DNA from: Microvirgula aerodenitrificans DSM 15089
Lineage (GTDB): Bacteria > Pseudomonadota > Gammaproteobacteria > Burkholderiales > Aquaspirillaceae
Assembly: GCF_000620105.1 (NCBI RefSeq)
Contig: NZ_JHVK01000012.1
Span: 1-64,000 of the forward strand
Direction of reading: 5' to 3'
Length of the DNA stretch: 64,000 bases
Numbering within the stretch: the first letter of the stretch is position 1; each line of letters begins with the position of its first letter. Made by a program: the position numbers and the translations under genes. Shown here piece by piece: positions 42,730 through 52,030 of this stretch. The notes under the pieces were generated by a model that made no database searches, had not been told where the DNA came from, and worked only from the letters and a program-made list of their open reading frames with translations.

Positions 42730-45700
42730 ATGCAGCGATTATATGGTTATCTTTCGGGATTAACTGCCAGGCAAATCCAGTACCGCGCCAGAAAGCGAAA
42801 AACCGGACCTGTGCACTGCCCGCGGCATTTGCCGTCCGGGTTTGGCCGGACAGGCGGCATCGTGGCGCTGTCGGCCCTCATTGCCGGCATCCCGGCGGCC
42901 AATGCGGCCCCCGCCGACATCACATGGGATGACCGGGCCGATAACTGCGAGGCGGCGGCCCCGGCATCCGGCCCCTGCCACACCGCGCTCCGTTTCTCCG
43001 GTATCCACACCGCCAGGCTGGGTCTAGCCGGACTCGGGCTGGCCGGACTGGCCGCGCTGCTTGGCAGCAAGAAGGGGGACAAGCCGTCGGCACCGGCAGG
43101 CAATCACATCGCGCCTGACGCCGCCCTGCCGCCCCGCTCCACACCGGCTGGCCAGCCGGGCGGAAACCCGGCCAGTCCCGATACCGGCAATCCTCCCCTG
43201 TCCGCGCCGGCAGACCGGCAGATCGGAGCCCCCGTCAATCCCGGCACCGGCAGCCCCCCCGTCCTTCCCCTGCCGAGCGCCATCAGGCAGAACCCGTACC
43301 GGCCAATCAGCCTGATCCGTTCGGCCACGCTGCACATTCCCGACCAGGGCGCATTCATCAACACCGGGACGCTGAGCGACACCACCCTGGCCGCTCATGG
43401 TCCCCTGCATAACGGGCCCAGCGGCCGCATCGCACTGCATCCGCTGGCGGACAGCCACTTTCATCACACCCTGCGCAACCATGGCACGATCGATCTGGAA
43501 GCCGCACTGACCGGTGCCGGCAGCGGCCGGCTGATCAATGCGCACAGCGGCGTCATCAGGCTGAGCGGCAAGGGCACGATCCGCGCCACGGCACGCAGCC
43601 TGTTCATCAACGACGGCACCGTCACCGCCCGTCATGCCATCGGCCAGCGCAGCGAGCGCTTCATCCTGATGATGAGTGCAGAGGGTGGCGGGCCCGCCCG
43701 GCCGGGACTGAATACCGGCACCCTGATCGCCCGTGGCGGCTACGGTGCCGTCACGTTCAAGGCCAGCGACTACCAGAAGCGGACGTTCATCAACCGTGGC
43801 AACATCGATTTCACCGCCGAGAACGGCGCCACGCGCGCACTGCACATCCCTGAATTCAACAATTTCAACACGCTGATCAACGACCGCGGCGGCATCATCA
43901 CCGTCCGCGGCAACCATGCGGTCGCCATGGGCAGCAACGGCATGGCAAGCCACCTGGTAAACCGGGGCACCATCAATCTCGGAGTCAGGGATACGGCCGA
44001 CTTCGGCATGGCCGCGATGGAGGCGGGCGCCTGGGGCAAGCCCGACGGCCGGCACCCGGCCGTCATCATGCGCTCGACCCTGCTCAACGACACCGAGGGG
44101 GTCATCAATGTCTTCGCCAGGCACTCGTTCGCTTTCCGGATCCACCGGCCTGACGGCAACCTGCCATCGGCTGCCATCCTGATCAATCGCGGCAAGGTCC
44201 ATCTGCTCTGCGGCAACAGCAGTTGTGCAAACAGCGAGCGCCGCATTGTCGTCAGCCCCCATGCCACCCAGACTTACCGGTTCACGCTGCCGGACACGTC
44301 CGGTCTCGATGCGCCGGACCCCGCCGGGCCGACCGGAACCGGCCATGTCCATCTGGGTGTGGACGGAAAGGCCGGCGGAATATTCGTCAATACCGGCCGG
44401 CTCGATCCTTTGCACCTGACTTCGTCCGGCCATGTGCACAACACCGACAGCGGCGAGCTGAAGCTGGACAGCGCGCAGATCCGGAACACGCTGTGGAACG
44501 ACGGGCAGATCCGCACGGAAGCCCGCCTGGAGACCCTGGATGGCGGCCGTTTCGTCAACCGGCATGGCGGGCAGATGCTGCTGACCGGCAACGGCTCCCT
44601 GTATGCGTCATCCGACAGCGCCTTCGTCAACCTGGGCCGTATCCTGGCGGAGCGGGCCGGGCCTGCCGCGGCCGGTACCGCACTGCTGGTTCTGAGCGGC
44701 AGCGGGGACAACAATGGCAGCCGGACAAAATCCAACGTCGGCAGCATGATCACCCGTGGCGGCTACACGGCAGTCAGGGCCGAAGCCGGCAACAAGCGGC
44801 AGATGTTCATCAACCGCGGCAGCATCGACTTCACCGCCGAGCACGGCGCCACCAGCGCGCTGTCCGTCACGGCCTCGACCGGCAACGACCATGACCTGAT
44901 CACCGACCTGGTCAACGACAAGACAGGCGTCATCACCGTGCGCGGCGACAATGCCGTCGCCATGAGCAGCGACACCACCTCGCAGCTGATCAACCGCGGC
45001 ATCATCAACCTTGGGGAGCCCGGCTCACGCCATGTCGGCATGGTCGCCATGGCGCAGCGGGGCTGGCAGGGCTCGCGGCCCCGGTCGGCGCCCTCGCTGC
45101 TGGTCAACGAGCAGGGAGGCATCATCAATGTCCACGCCAGACAATCGCATGCATTCAGCATTGACGGGAACAATGCCTTGCTGGTCAACCGCGGCATGGT
45201 CAGCCTCTCCTGCGGCGACCAGAGTTGCCAGACATACCGGGACGCCTCTACCCGTGACCAGGACATCAGCCTGAATACAGCCGGCCTGCAGTTTCGCAGC
45301 GAAGCCAGCGTTCCGGCTGACGACGAATCGGATCACCGCGGCAACGACAGCCCGCACTATGACCACAACGGCCTGCCTGTCGCCGCCCCGGCCGCCGCTC
45401 ATGCACAGTCGCTGGCCGGCTACGTGATCGGCACCCGGCCGGACGGCGGCGCCGGTACGCTGGACGGCGGACATCTCGATGCCAGCGGCGTGACCGTCGA
45501 CACCGGGTTCGCCACCGGCAGCAGCCTCAGGCACGCCACCTTCAGCAAGGTACTGCGCGGCAAGCGCATCGACGGCATCGAACGGATCACCTCGCGCAAT
45601 GCCGCCTGGCGGGCACAGGCCTACCGTGACGCCGATGGCGATATCGGCATCACCCTGATCAAAAACGACTACCGCGATCTGGTCCCCGATGCGGCACTGC

Positions 45701-46713
45701 ATCCGGTCGCTGCGGCGCTGGAACGGGGCTACGACGGCAGCGCGCTGTTCCACAGCCTGGAACTGGGCTCGGCAACTGATATCGGTCACGCGCTGCGCCA
45801 GTTGTCCGGCGCCGGCATCGCCTCCTCACTGCAGCCGCTGCGCACACTGGAACAGCGCTTCGCCCGCTTCAGCGATGACATGCCCGGCAACCAGGCCGGC
45901 TTCGGCTTCCGCCTGGTCGGCAGCCGGCATGGCCAGCCCGAAGCCAGGCTTGGCAGCTCGACCTATGACCTCGTCGCCCTGCGCCAGCGCTTTGAACTCG
46001 GTCACGACGCCCGGCTGACCGCCCGCTACGGCTTTGCCAGCGTCAAATCCGGACCGGCCACCCATGCCGGTCTCGACGGACGCAGCCAGCTGTTCGGCCT
46101 GCACTATGCGCAGCCGCTGGGTCGTGCACAACTGGAAGGAGAGTTCCGATACACGCAGCATCAGGCAGGGACCCGACGCACGTTGCGCTATGGCGATGTC
46201 AACCTGCGCCCGCGCGCCGACCAGCGTCGAGACCAGTTCAGCAGCCAGTTCAGCCTCGCCATGCCGCACACACTGGCATCCGGCCTGACCCTGGAACCGC
46301 TGCTTGGCCTGAAACTGCGCCACCAGCGTGATGCCGCGCTGACCGAGCGCGATGCCGGCGCCTACGCGCTGCGCCTGTCGGCGGCACGCGACAGCGCCGT
46401 GGACGGCGTACTCGGGCTGCGCGTCCGCTACGATGCCGTCGCCTCCCGCAGGGGCTGGCGGGCAGACGCCGAACTGCTGGGTCGCCCGACGCTGTACCGG
46501 CAGGCCGGCATCCGCCAGGCCGGCTTCGCCAGCGTCCCGGCCGCCGGCCGCTTCGAGCTGCCGGCGAGCGGCAACCACCGCCTGGGCTACGACGGCAAGC
46601 TCGGCCTCAGCCACCATGGCAAGGACAGCCACTTTGAAATCAGCGCCTTTGCCAGCCGCGAGAATGGCGCCGGAGACCGGCGAATCATGGCCAATTATCG
46701 CCATGGTTTCTGA
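42730..46713 (+). CDS. Large autotransporter 1 (type Va), duplicated passenger
   Basis: This 1327-residue protein has an extended signal sequence (about 1-59, hydrophobic core GGIVALSALIAG, cleavage near ANA-AP), a second hydrophobic Gly/Leu stretch (about 97-111) and a Pro/Gly-rich linker (about 115-185). The passenger (about 190-1000) is a predicted beta-helix with two tandem copies of a roughly 335-residue module, each with FINRGxIDFTAE, ITVRGxxAVAM and a CxxxxC pair (Cys494, Cys828). The C-terminal beta-barrel (about 1050-1327) ends in Phe. No protease or RGD motif is seen; adhesion is possible but unproven. Confidence 0.88.
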   Translation: MQRLYGYLSGLTARQIQYRARKRKTGPVHCPRHLPSGFGRTGGIVALSALIAGIPAANAAPADITWDDRADNCEAAAPASGPCHTALRFSGIHTARLGLAGLGLAGLAALLGSKKGDKPSAPAGNHIAPDAALPPRSTPAGQPGGNPASPDTGNPPLSAPADRQIGAPVNPGTGSPPVLPLPSAIRQNPYRPISLIRSATLHIPDQGAFINTGTLSDTTLAAHGPLHNGPSGRIALHPLADSHFHHTLRNHGTIDLEAALTGAGSGRLINAHSGVIRLSGKGTIRATARSLFINDGTVTARHAIGQRSERFILMMSAEGGGPARPGLNTGTLIARGGYGAVTFKASDYQKRTFINRGNIDFTAENGATRALHIPEFNNFNTLINDRGGIITVRGNHAVAMGSNGMASHLVNRGTINLGVRDTADFGMAAMEAGAWGKPDGRHPAVIMRSTLLNDTEGVINVFARHSFAFRIHRPDGNLPSAAILINRGKVHLLCGNSSCANSERRIVVSPHATQTYRFTLPDTSGLDAPDPAGPTGTGHVHLGVDGKAGGIFVNTGRLDPLHLTSSGHVHNTDSGELKLDSAQIRNTLWNDGQIRTEARLETLDGGRFVNRHGGQMLLTGNGSLYASSDSAFVNLGRILAERAGPAAAGTALLVLSGSGDNNGSRTKSNVGSMITRGGYTAVRAEAGNKRQMFINRGSIDFTAEHGATSALSVTASTGNDHDLITDLVNDKTGVITVRGDNAVAMSSDTTSQLINRGIINLGEPGSRHVGMVAMAQRGWQGSRPRSAPSLLVNEQGGIINVHARQSHAFSIDGNNALLVNRGMVSLSCGDQSCQTYRDASTRDQDISLNTAGLQFRSEASVPADDESDHRGNDSPHYDHNGLPVAAPAAAHAQSLAGYVIGTRPDGGAGTLDGGHLDASGVTVDTGFATGSSLRHATFSKVLRGKRIDGIERITSRNAAWRAQAYRDADGDIGITLIKNDYRDLVPDAALHPVAAALERGYDGSALFHSLELGSATDIGHALRQLSGAGIASSLQPLRTLEQRFARFSDDMPGNQAGFGFRLVGSRHGQPEARLGSSTYDLVALRQRFELGHDARLTARYGFASVKSGPATHAGLDGRSQLFGLHYAQPLGRAQLEGEFRYTQHQAGTRRTLRYGDVNLRPRADQRRDQFSSQFSLAMPHTLASGLTLEPLLGLKLRHQRDAALTERDAGAYALRLSAARDSAVDGVLGLRVRYDAVASRRGWRADAELLGRPTLYRQAGIRQAGFASVPAAGRFELPASGNHRLGYDGKLGLSHHGKDSHFEISAFASRENGAGDRRIMANYRHGF
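43396..45260 (+). repeat. Tandem duplicated passenger module in autotransporter 1
   Basis: Module A (about 43396-44230) and module B (about 44389-45260) encode the same order of motifs about 340 codons apart: a beta-helix lead-in, GGYxAV, FINRGxIDFTAExGAT, VRGxxAVAM, LxNRGxINLG and the closing NRGxVxLxCxxxSC. Similarity is plain at protein level but moderate at DNA level, so the duplication is not very recent. Confidence 0.75.
45829..46053 (+). repeat. 225-bp tract identical to 50346-50570
   Basis: Reading both autotransporter genes base by base, 45829-46053 and 50346-50570 are the same at every position, including silent third codon positions, while the bases just outside differ. It encodes the start of the beta-barrel. 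A second perfect tract of 164 bp is 46453-46616 with 50976-51139, in the last part of the barrel. Confidence 0.95.
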
Positions 46714-46723
46714 ATTGTCACCG

Positions 46724-46766
46724 CCTGCTTCTGTCTCGCCTCTTCTCTGGCAAGAAGCAGGTTTTT
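46724..46766 (+). terminator. Intrinsic terminator after autotransporter 1
   Basis: CCTGCTTCT (46724-46732) and AGAAGCAGG (46753-46761) form a perfect 9-bp stem with a 20-nt loop, followed by TTTTT. It lies just after the stop codon, so the two autotransporter genes are probably transcribed separately. Confidence 0.8.
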
Positions 46767-46955
46767 CTTATTCAAGCAGACAAAACGTATATCTAACTAC
46801 GCAAATACTTGCCCAATTCAACGAACCGCGGATTTTTCCAGAAATAATACGGATAGTTCCCATTTGCAAACCAGCCTTGTGTCACTGCCTCGCCCGATCC
46901 GGTTCATATAGCGTCATGACTCGATTCCTGGAAGCTCATGCAAGGATGACTCATC
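46767..46955. other. AT-rich upstream region of autotransporter 2
   Basis: About 190 bp of low-GC sequence holding ATTTGCAAACC (46862-46872), shared with the upstream region of autotransporter 1, and TATAGC at 46907-46912 as a possible -10. AAGGA lies 9 bases before the autotransporter 2 ATG. Confidence 0.45.
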
Positions 46956-49900
46956 ATGTTATATATTTATCAGCGCCTTTTCTTGTTAAGCCAACGCCAA
47001 TACCTGCTCAGGCAGCGCTTGCTTGAACCGGGCTTGAGTGGCACATGCCGACGTTTGCTGGCAGCCTTCTTCCGGGCCGGCGGCTCGGTGGCGGTCGCCG
47101 GCGCCATGGCGGCGCCGGCGGCGGCCGGCAACTCACCGCCGTATACGCTGGAACTGATCAACGCCAGCGATGCCGGCACGCCCGGCAAGGAAATCCGTGC
47201 CGATGACGCCCGGATTGTCAGTGACCACCCGATCAGCGCGGCACAGGGGGCCACCGCCCTCCATATCATCGGTCAGCGGGCCGATGTGCAGCGGGTCCGC
47301 AAGACATTGAATGTCAATGGCAGCCAGTCGGTCGGCATCAAGGTGAAAGGCCACCGTGCCCGGCTGTCGCTTGATGGCGGTGGCCGGATCGTCAACGGTG
47401 CGACCGGCATCGCCATTGACGGCAACCAGGCGCAGGTCCGCCTGTCCCGCCCGTTCAATGTCGGCGGACCCCTGTCCACCGGTGTCAGGATCGTCGGATA
47501 CTCGGCCCGTGCCCTCGGCGAGGGCTTCGGCACGGTACTCGACCGGGCAACCGCCTTCCACATCATCGGCGACCGGGCCCGGGTCGAACTGTACGACCCG
47601 GCGCTGGACCAGGCCGCCGCCCCGCAGGAACCGGGCGGCATCATTCCTTACCAGCTTCCGGTTTCCGCCACCACCGGCCCGGCGTCAGGCCAGACATCGG
47701 GCCAGGCCAGACCGGCCGGCAGCGTGACGGCTGGCGCCACCGGCATCCGGATCTCCGGCATCCGTTCCATGGTCCGTCTGCACGACTCGTCGACCATTGA
47801 CGGTGCGGATTCGTACGGTGTCGTGCTGGAAAGCCCGAGAGGCGAGGTCTATCGCGATGGCGGCAGCATGCGGATCTCCGGCGGGGGAACCGGCATCGCC
47901 GCCCGGGGCGCCTTCAGCCAGGTCTCGCTTCAGGCCGGCACCACCGCCGTGACCGGGAACGGCTCAACCGGCATCATGATCAGCGCCGGCAACACCCGGC
48001 TCGACACCCGGACCAACAGCCTGCTGACCGTCGACCAGGACGCGGTGGGCATCCGCATTGCCGGTTCCCGGGCCCAGGCCAGCCTGGGCGGCCGGATTAC
48101 CGTCGGCCCGGGCGCCACGGCACTGCAGGCAATAGGCCAGGTCAGCCCGGACGGCATCCCCGAAGAAGGGGCCATGGCCATCAACGGCCATGCCGCCACC
48201 ATCACCGCCCGCGGGCTTGGCGCCAGCGGCATGGCCGCCAGCGGACAGGACAACACTTCCCTTCCACACCTGATCAACCGGGGTCTGATCGATATCGATC
48301 CGCTGCATCTGGAAGCCGGCAAACCGGCGCCAGCCCCGGAGGCCCTGGCCATACCCGTGCATGAGCTGGGCTTCGGCCTGTCGGTCAGCGCCCCTCTCGG
48401 CGGCCAGCGCACCACCCGGGCCAATGCCACCAATGAGGGAACCATCACCGTTCACAATGCCGGCGTCGGCATGGTGGCCTCGTTCCCGGGCGCCATCGTG
48501 ACCAACCAGGGCATCATCAATCTGGAAGCGGACGCATCATCCCGGTCAACCAGTGGCCGGCACTACGGGATGGTCGCCCTCAATGGCGCCACGGCACTGA
48601 ACGACACCCAGGGTGTGATCAATGTCAATGCAGATGGCGCCCAGGCCTTCCATGCCGACAGCAGCAGCATTCTGATCAACCGGGGCGCGGTCAACCTCAA
48701 CGGTGTTCCGATGCCGGAAGCCCGGTTACCGCACCAGCCGGATGTCACGCCGACCGGCTCCGACGATCAGCAATTCGTGGTTTCGGCACCGCTTGATCTG
48801 GGAGGTCGCAAGCTGAGCGTGGGAGGCCAGGGCAGAGGGGCAAGCCAGTCTCCGACCGGAACGCCGCTGGCCAAGGGATCGAACCGGATGCTGATCACCA
48901 GCACCTTGAGCAACGGCACCCTTTTCATCCACGGGGACGGTACGCTGACCAATGATGGCAGCGCCAGGGACATCACGCTGGTGGCGCTCGGCACCATGCG
49001 CAACGCGCTCGGCGCGACCCTGACCCTGAGCAGTAACAAGTCGAGCATGGTTCATGCCGACATGGTCAACAGCGGCACGCTGACCCTGAGTCAGCCACTC
49101 AAGGTCACCGGCACGCTGACCAACCGGCCAGACGGCAGCATTCACCTGAGCGGTGCCGGCGCCCTGCGCTACGGTCAGGGCGGCACCGTCGTCAACCACG
49201 GTAACGTCATCGCGGAAAAAGCCGGCACGGGCAAGAGCCGGCACGCGATCTATGTTGCCAGCCCGGGAGGCGGGCTGGCCACCAACACCGGCAAGCTGGT
49301 GGCGCGCGACGGCTACGGCATCATGACTTCGGCCGGCCCGATGGGACCGGCACCACGCGGTAACGTCCCTTCCGCATCCGGCACGCGTGACCCGGCACGC
49401 AGCCTGTTCATCAACCGCGGCAGCATCGATTTCACCGCCACCGGCCGTACCCGCAGCGCACTGCGGGTCCACCAGCATACCGGTCACGACCTCCTCAACG
49501 ACGAGGGCGGGGAAATCACCGTTCGCGGCGACAAGGCGATGGCGATGCACAGCAACAGCGATTCACAGCTGGTCAACCGCGGCATCATCAATCTGGGCAA
49601 AAAGGGAACGACCGATACCGGCATGGCCGCCATGGTCCTGAGCAAGCGCAATACTTCCGGCGCCATCGTCAACGACGACAGCGGCGTCATCAATGTCCAC
49701 GCCAGCCGCTCTCATGCGTTCCAGATCGCCGGCACCGGCAGCATCCTGATCAATCGAGGCAAGGTCAACCTGCTGTGCCCGGATAAAAGTTGTGGCGTAT
49801 TCAGGAATACCAGTACCCGCGGCCGTGACGTCAGCGGCACGGAGGCTGACACCGGTTTCGTTTTCAACCCCCTTTTCAGTCAGCAGAAGGACAAGCCTGA

Positions 49901-51236
49901 ACCCCAGGCACTCCGTGCCACACGCTCGCTGGCCGGCTACGTGATCGGCACCCGGCCCGACGGCGGCGCCGGCACGCTGGACGGCGCACATCTCGATGCC
50001 AGCGCGGTCAGCATCGACACCACCTTCGCCACCGGCACGGCTTCGCGCCAGGCCCGCTTCGACAAGGTGCTGCGCGGCAGCCGCATCGACGGTATCGAGC
50101 ATATCCGCTCACGTTCCGCCGCCTGGCATGCCCAGGCCTATCGTGACGGCGACGGCGATGTCGGCGTGATGATGACCAAGAACGACTACCGCCAGCTGGT
50201 GCCCGACGCCGCACTGCAGCCGATCGCCGCGGCGATGGAACAGGGCTATGACGGCAGTCCGCTGTTCCGCAGCCTCGAACTGGCCTCGGTTGCCGATATC
50301 GGTCATGCGCTGCGCCAGTTGTCCGGCGCCGGCATTGCCGCCTCGCTGCAGCCGCTGCGCACACTGGAACAGCGCTTCGCCCGCTTCAGCGATGACATGC
50401 CCGGCAACCAGGCCGGCTTCGGCTTCCGCCTGGTCGGCAGCCGGCATGGCCAGCCCGAAGCCAGGCTTGGCAGCTCGACCTATGACCTCGTCGCCCTGCG
50501 CCAGCGCTTTGAACTCGGTCACGACGCCCGGCTGACCGCCCGCTACGGCTTTGCCAGCGTCAAATCCGGATCGACAACGAATGCCGGCCTCAATGGCCGC
50601 AGCCAGCTGTTCGGCCTGCACTATGCGCAGCCGCTGGGTCGTGCCCGGCTGGAAGGCTCGTTCCAGTATGCACAGCACCAGGCCGGTACCCGGCGCACAC
50701 TGCGCTATGGCGATGTCAACCTGCAACCGCGCGCCGACCAGCGTCGAGACCAGTTCAGCAGCCAGTTCAGCCTCGCCATGCCGCACACGCTGGCGTCCGG
50801 CCTGACCCTGGAACCGCTGCTTGGCCTGAAATTGCGCCACCAGCGTGATGCGGCACTGACCGAACGGGATGCCGGCACCTACGCGCTGCGACTCTCGGCG
50901 GCACGCGACAGCGCCGTGGACGGCGTGCTCGGACTGCGCGTCCGTTACAACGCCATCAACTTCCGCAACGGCCGCGGCTGGCGGGCAGACGCCGAACTGC
51001 TGGGTCGCCCGACGCTGTACCGGCAGGCCGGCATCCGCCAGGCCGGCTTCGCCAGCGTCCCGGCCGCCGGCCGCTTCGAGCTGCCGGCGAGCGGCAACCA
51101 CCGCCTGGGCTACGACGGCAAGCTCGGCCTCAGCCACCACGGCAGGGACAGCCGTTTCGAGGTCAGCGCCTTTGCCAGCCGTGACAACGGCGCCAGTGAC
51201 GTCGGCCTGTCGACGAGCTACCGCTACGCCTTCTAG
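46956..51236 (+). CDS. Large autotransporter 2 (type Va), solenoid passenger
   Basis: This 1426-residue protein has an extended signal (about 1-57; Tyr/Leu/Arg-rich start, then AGGSVAVAGAMAAPAAA). Residues about 80-430 hold about eleven solenoid units of the type ATGIxIxGxxAxVxL. The rest of the passenger (about 430-950) carries the NRGxIDFTA, ITVRGDKAMAM and INRGKVNLLCPDKSC (Cys941, Cys946) module seen twice in autotransporter 1. The beta-barrel (about 1150-1426) ends in Phe and is almost identical to that of autotransporter 1. AAGGA 9 bases upstream supports the start. Function is not known. Confidence 0.88.
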   Translation: MLYIYQRLFLLSQRQYLLRQRLLEPGLSGTCRRLLAAFFRAGGSVAVAGAMAAPAAAGNSPPYTLELINASDAGTPGKEIRADDARIVSDHPISAAQGATALHIIGQRADVQRVRKTLNVNGSQSVGIKVKGHRARLSLDGGGRIVNGATGIAIDGNQAQVRLSRPFNVGGPLSTGVRIVGYSARALGEGFGTVLDRATAFHIIGDRARVELYDPALDQAAAPQEPGGIIPYQLPVSATTGPASGQTSGQARPAGSVTAGATGIRISGIRSMVRLHDSSTIDGADSYGVVLESPRGEVYRDGGSMRISGGGTGIAARGAFSQVSLQAGTTAVTGNGSTGIMISAGNTRLDTRTNSLLTVDQDAVGIRIAGSRAQASLGGRITVGPGATALQAIGQVSPDGIPEEGAMAINGHAATITARGLGASGMAASGQDNTSLPHLINRGLIDIDPLHLEAGKPAPAPEALAIPVHELGFGLSVSAPLGGQRTTRANATNEGTITVHNAGVGMVASFPGAIVTNQGIINLEADASSRSTSGRHYGMVALNGATALNDTQGVINVNADGAQAFHADSSSILINRGAVNLNGVPMPEARLPHQPDVTPTGSDDQQFVVSAPLDLGGRKLSVGGQGRGASQSPTGTPLAKGSNRMLITSTLSNGTLFIHGDGTLTNDGSARDITLVALGTMRNALGATLTLSSNKSSMVHADMVNSGTLTLSQPLKVTGTLTNRPDGSIHLSGAGALRYGQGGTVVNHGNVIAEKAGTGKSRHAIYVASPGGGLATNTGKLVARDGYGIMTSAGPMGPAPRGNVPSASGTRDPARSLFINRGSIDFTATGRTRSALRVHQHTGHDLLNDEGGEITVRGDKAMAMHSNSDSQLVNRGIINLGKKGTTDTGMAAMVLSKRNTSGAIVNDDSGVINVHASRSHAFQIAGTGSILINRGKVNLLCPDKSCGVFRNTSTRGRDVSGTEADTGFVFNPLFSQQKDKPEPQALRATRSLAGYVIGTRPDGGAGTLDGAHLDASAVSIDTTFATGTASRQARFDKVLRGSRIDGIEHIRSRSAAWHAQAYRDGDGDVGVMMTKNDYRQLVPDAALQPIAAAMEQGYDGSPLFRSLELASVADIGHALRQLSGAGIAASLQPLRTLEQRFARFSDDMPGNQAGFGFRLVGSRHGQPEARLGSSTYDLVALRQRFELGHDARLTARYGFASVKSGSTTNAGLNGRSQLFGLHYAQPLGRARLEGSFQYAQHQAGTRRTLRYGDVNLQPRADQRRDQFSSQFSLAMPHTLASGLTLEPLLGLKLRHQRDAALTERDAGTYALRLSAARDSAVDGVLGLRVRYNAINFRNGRGWRADAELLGRPTLYRQAGIRQAGFASVPAAGRFELPASGNHRLGYDGKLGLSHHGRDSRFEVSAFASRDNGASDVGLSTSYRYAF

Positions 51237-51250
51237 ACTTTTCCTGCGTA

Positions 51251-51287
51251 CCGACCCCCGTCGCGGCTTGCCGCTGCGGGGGTTTTC
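51251..51287 (+). terminator. Intrinsic terminator after autotransporter 2
   Basis: CCCCCG and CGGGGG arms around CGGC-TTGCCG form a GC-rich hairpin followed by TTTTC, about 20 bp after the stop codon. Confidence 0.75.
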
Positions 51288-51358
51288 TGTTTCCAGGCGG
51301 CAAGGGCATGGTTCCGACCGGTTTGCGCTGGCCGCACCGCTCTGCAACACTGCGCCCC

Positions 51359-52030
51359 ATGACGACCCTCCGCGCCCGCCCCCTTCTCCTCGCCTTGTGC
51401 CTGCTGTGCGCGCTGCCGGCACAGGCCGGTGCGCAACGCGAGGAACGCATGGCGGCGGGTGTCGCCAGTGCGATGCGTGACGGGCTGAACGAGCGCACGC
51501 TGCCGCGCATGGAGTTCGTCAATGCGGAAGAGGGCCGTGACTGGCTGTTCGAGATGTCGCGCCGGCTGGAGGCGCGGCTGCCGGATCGCCAGTGGCGCGA
51601 ACGCCTGCTGGTCTCCATCCACTACGAAGCCACCCGCGTCGGTCTCGACCCGCAACTGGTGCTGGGCCTGATCCAGGTCGAAAGCGGGTTCAAAAGCCAG
51701 GCGCAGTCAGGCGTCGGCGCGCGCGGGCTGATGCAGGTCATGCCGTTCTGGCTGGGCGCGATCGGTTCGCCCGGACATGACCTGTTCGAGTACCGTACCA
51801 ATCTGCGCTATGGCTGCGTGATCCTGCGCCACTATCTCGATATCGAGCGCGGCAATCTGTTCCGGGCGCTGGGACGCTACAACGGCAGCCTCGGCCAGTC
51901 AGGCTACCCGAATGCCGTGCAGGCGGCATGGAAGCAATGGCAGTGGAACTGGTCGCCGACGCTGCGCGCGGCGGCCACCGAGCGGCCGGCGCGAACCGAC
52001 CGGCTGCATCAGGGCATCAGCAACGAATGA
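51359..52030 (+). CDS. Lytic transglycosylase (SLT family)
   Basis: This 223-residue protein has a signal peptide (MTTLRARPLLLALCLLCALP to about residue 23) and a C-terminal SLT domain (about 85-200). The catalytic glutamate is Glu108 in LIQVESGFKSQA, followed by GARGLMQVMPFW and GRYNGSLGQSGYP. Such enzymes cleave the glycan strands of peptidoglycan. Met1 is chosen for the signal peptide. The end overlaps the convergent RDD gene by 14 bp. Confidence 0.92.
   Translation: MTTLRARPLLLALCLLCALPAQAGAQREERMAAGVASAMRDGLNERTLPRMEFVNAEEGRDWLFEMSRRLEARLPDRQWRERLLVSIHYEATRVGLDPQLVLGLIQVESGFKSQAQSGVGARGLMQVMPFWLGAIGSPGHDLFEYRTNLRYGCVILRHYLDIERGNLFRALGRYNGSLGQSGYPNAVQAAWKQWQWNWSPTLRAAATERPARTDRLHQGISNE

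Noticed and set aside
43254-43260. Run of seven C in autotransporter 1, possible phase-variation tract
   Set aside because: It is short, interrupted on both sides and in a Pro-rich coding stretch where C-runs are expected. No second tract or out-of-frame state supports slippage.
43024-44565. A 513-codon minus-strand frame opposite autotransporter 1
   Set aside because: Same explanation: a shadow of the repetitive GC-rich coding strand.
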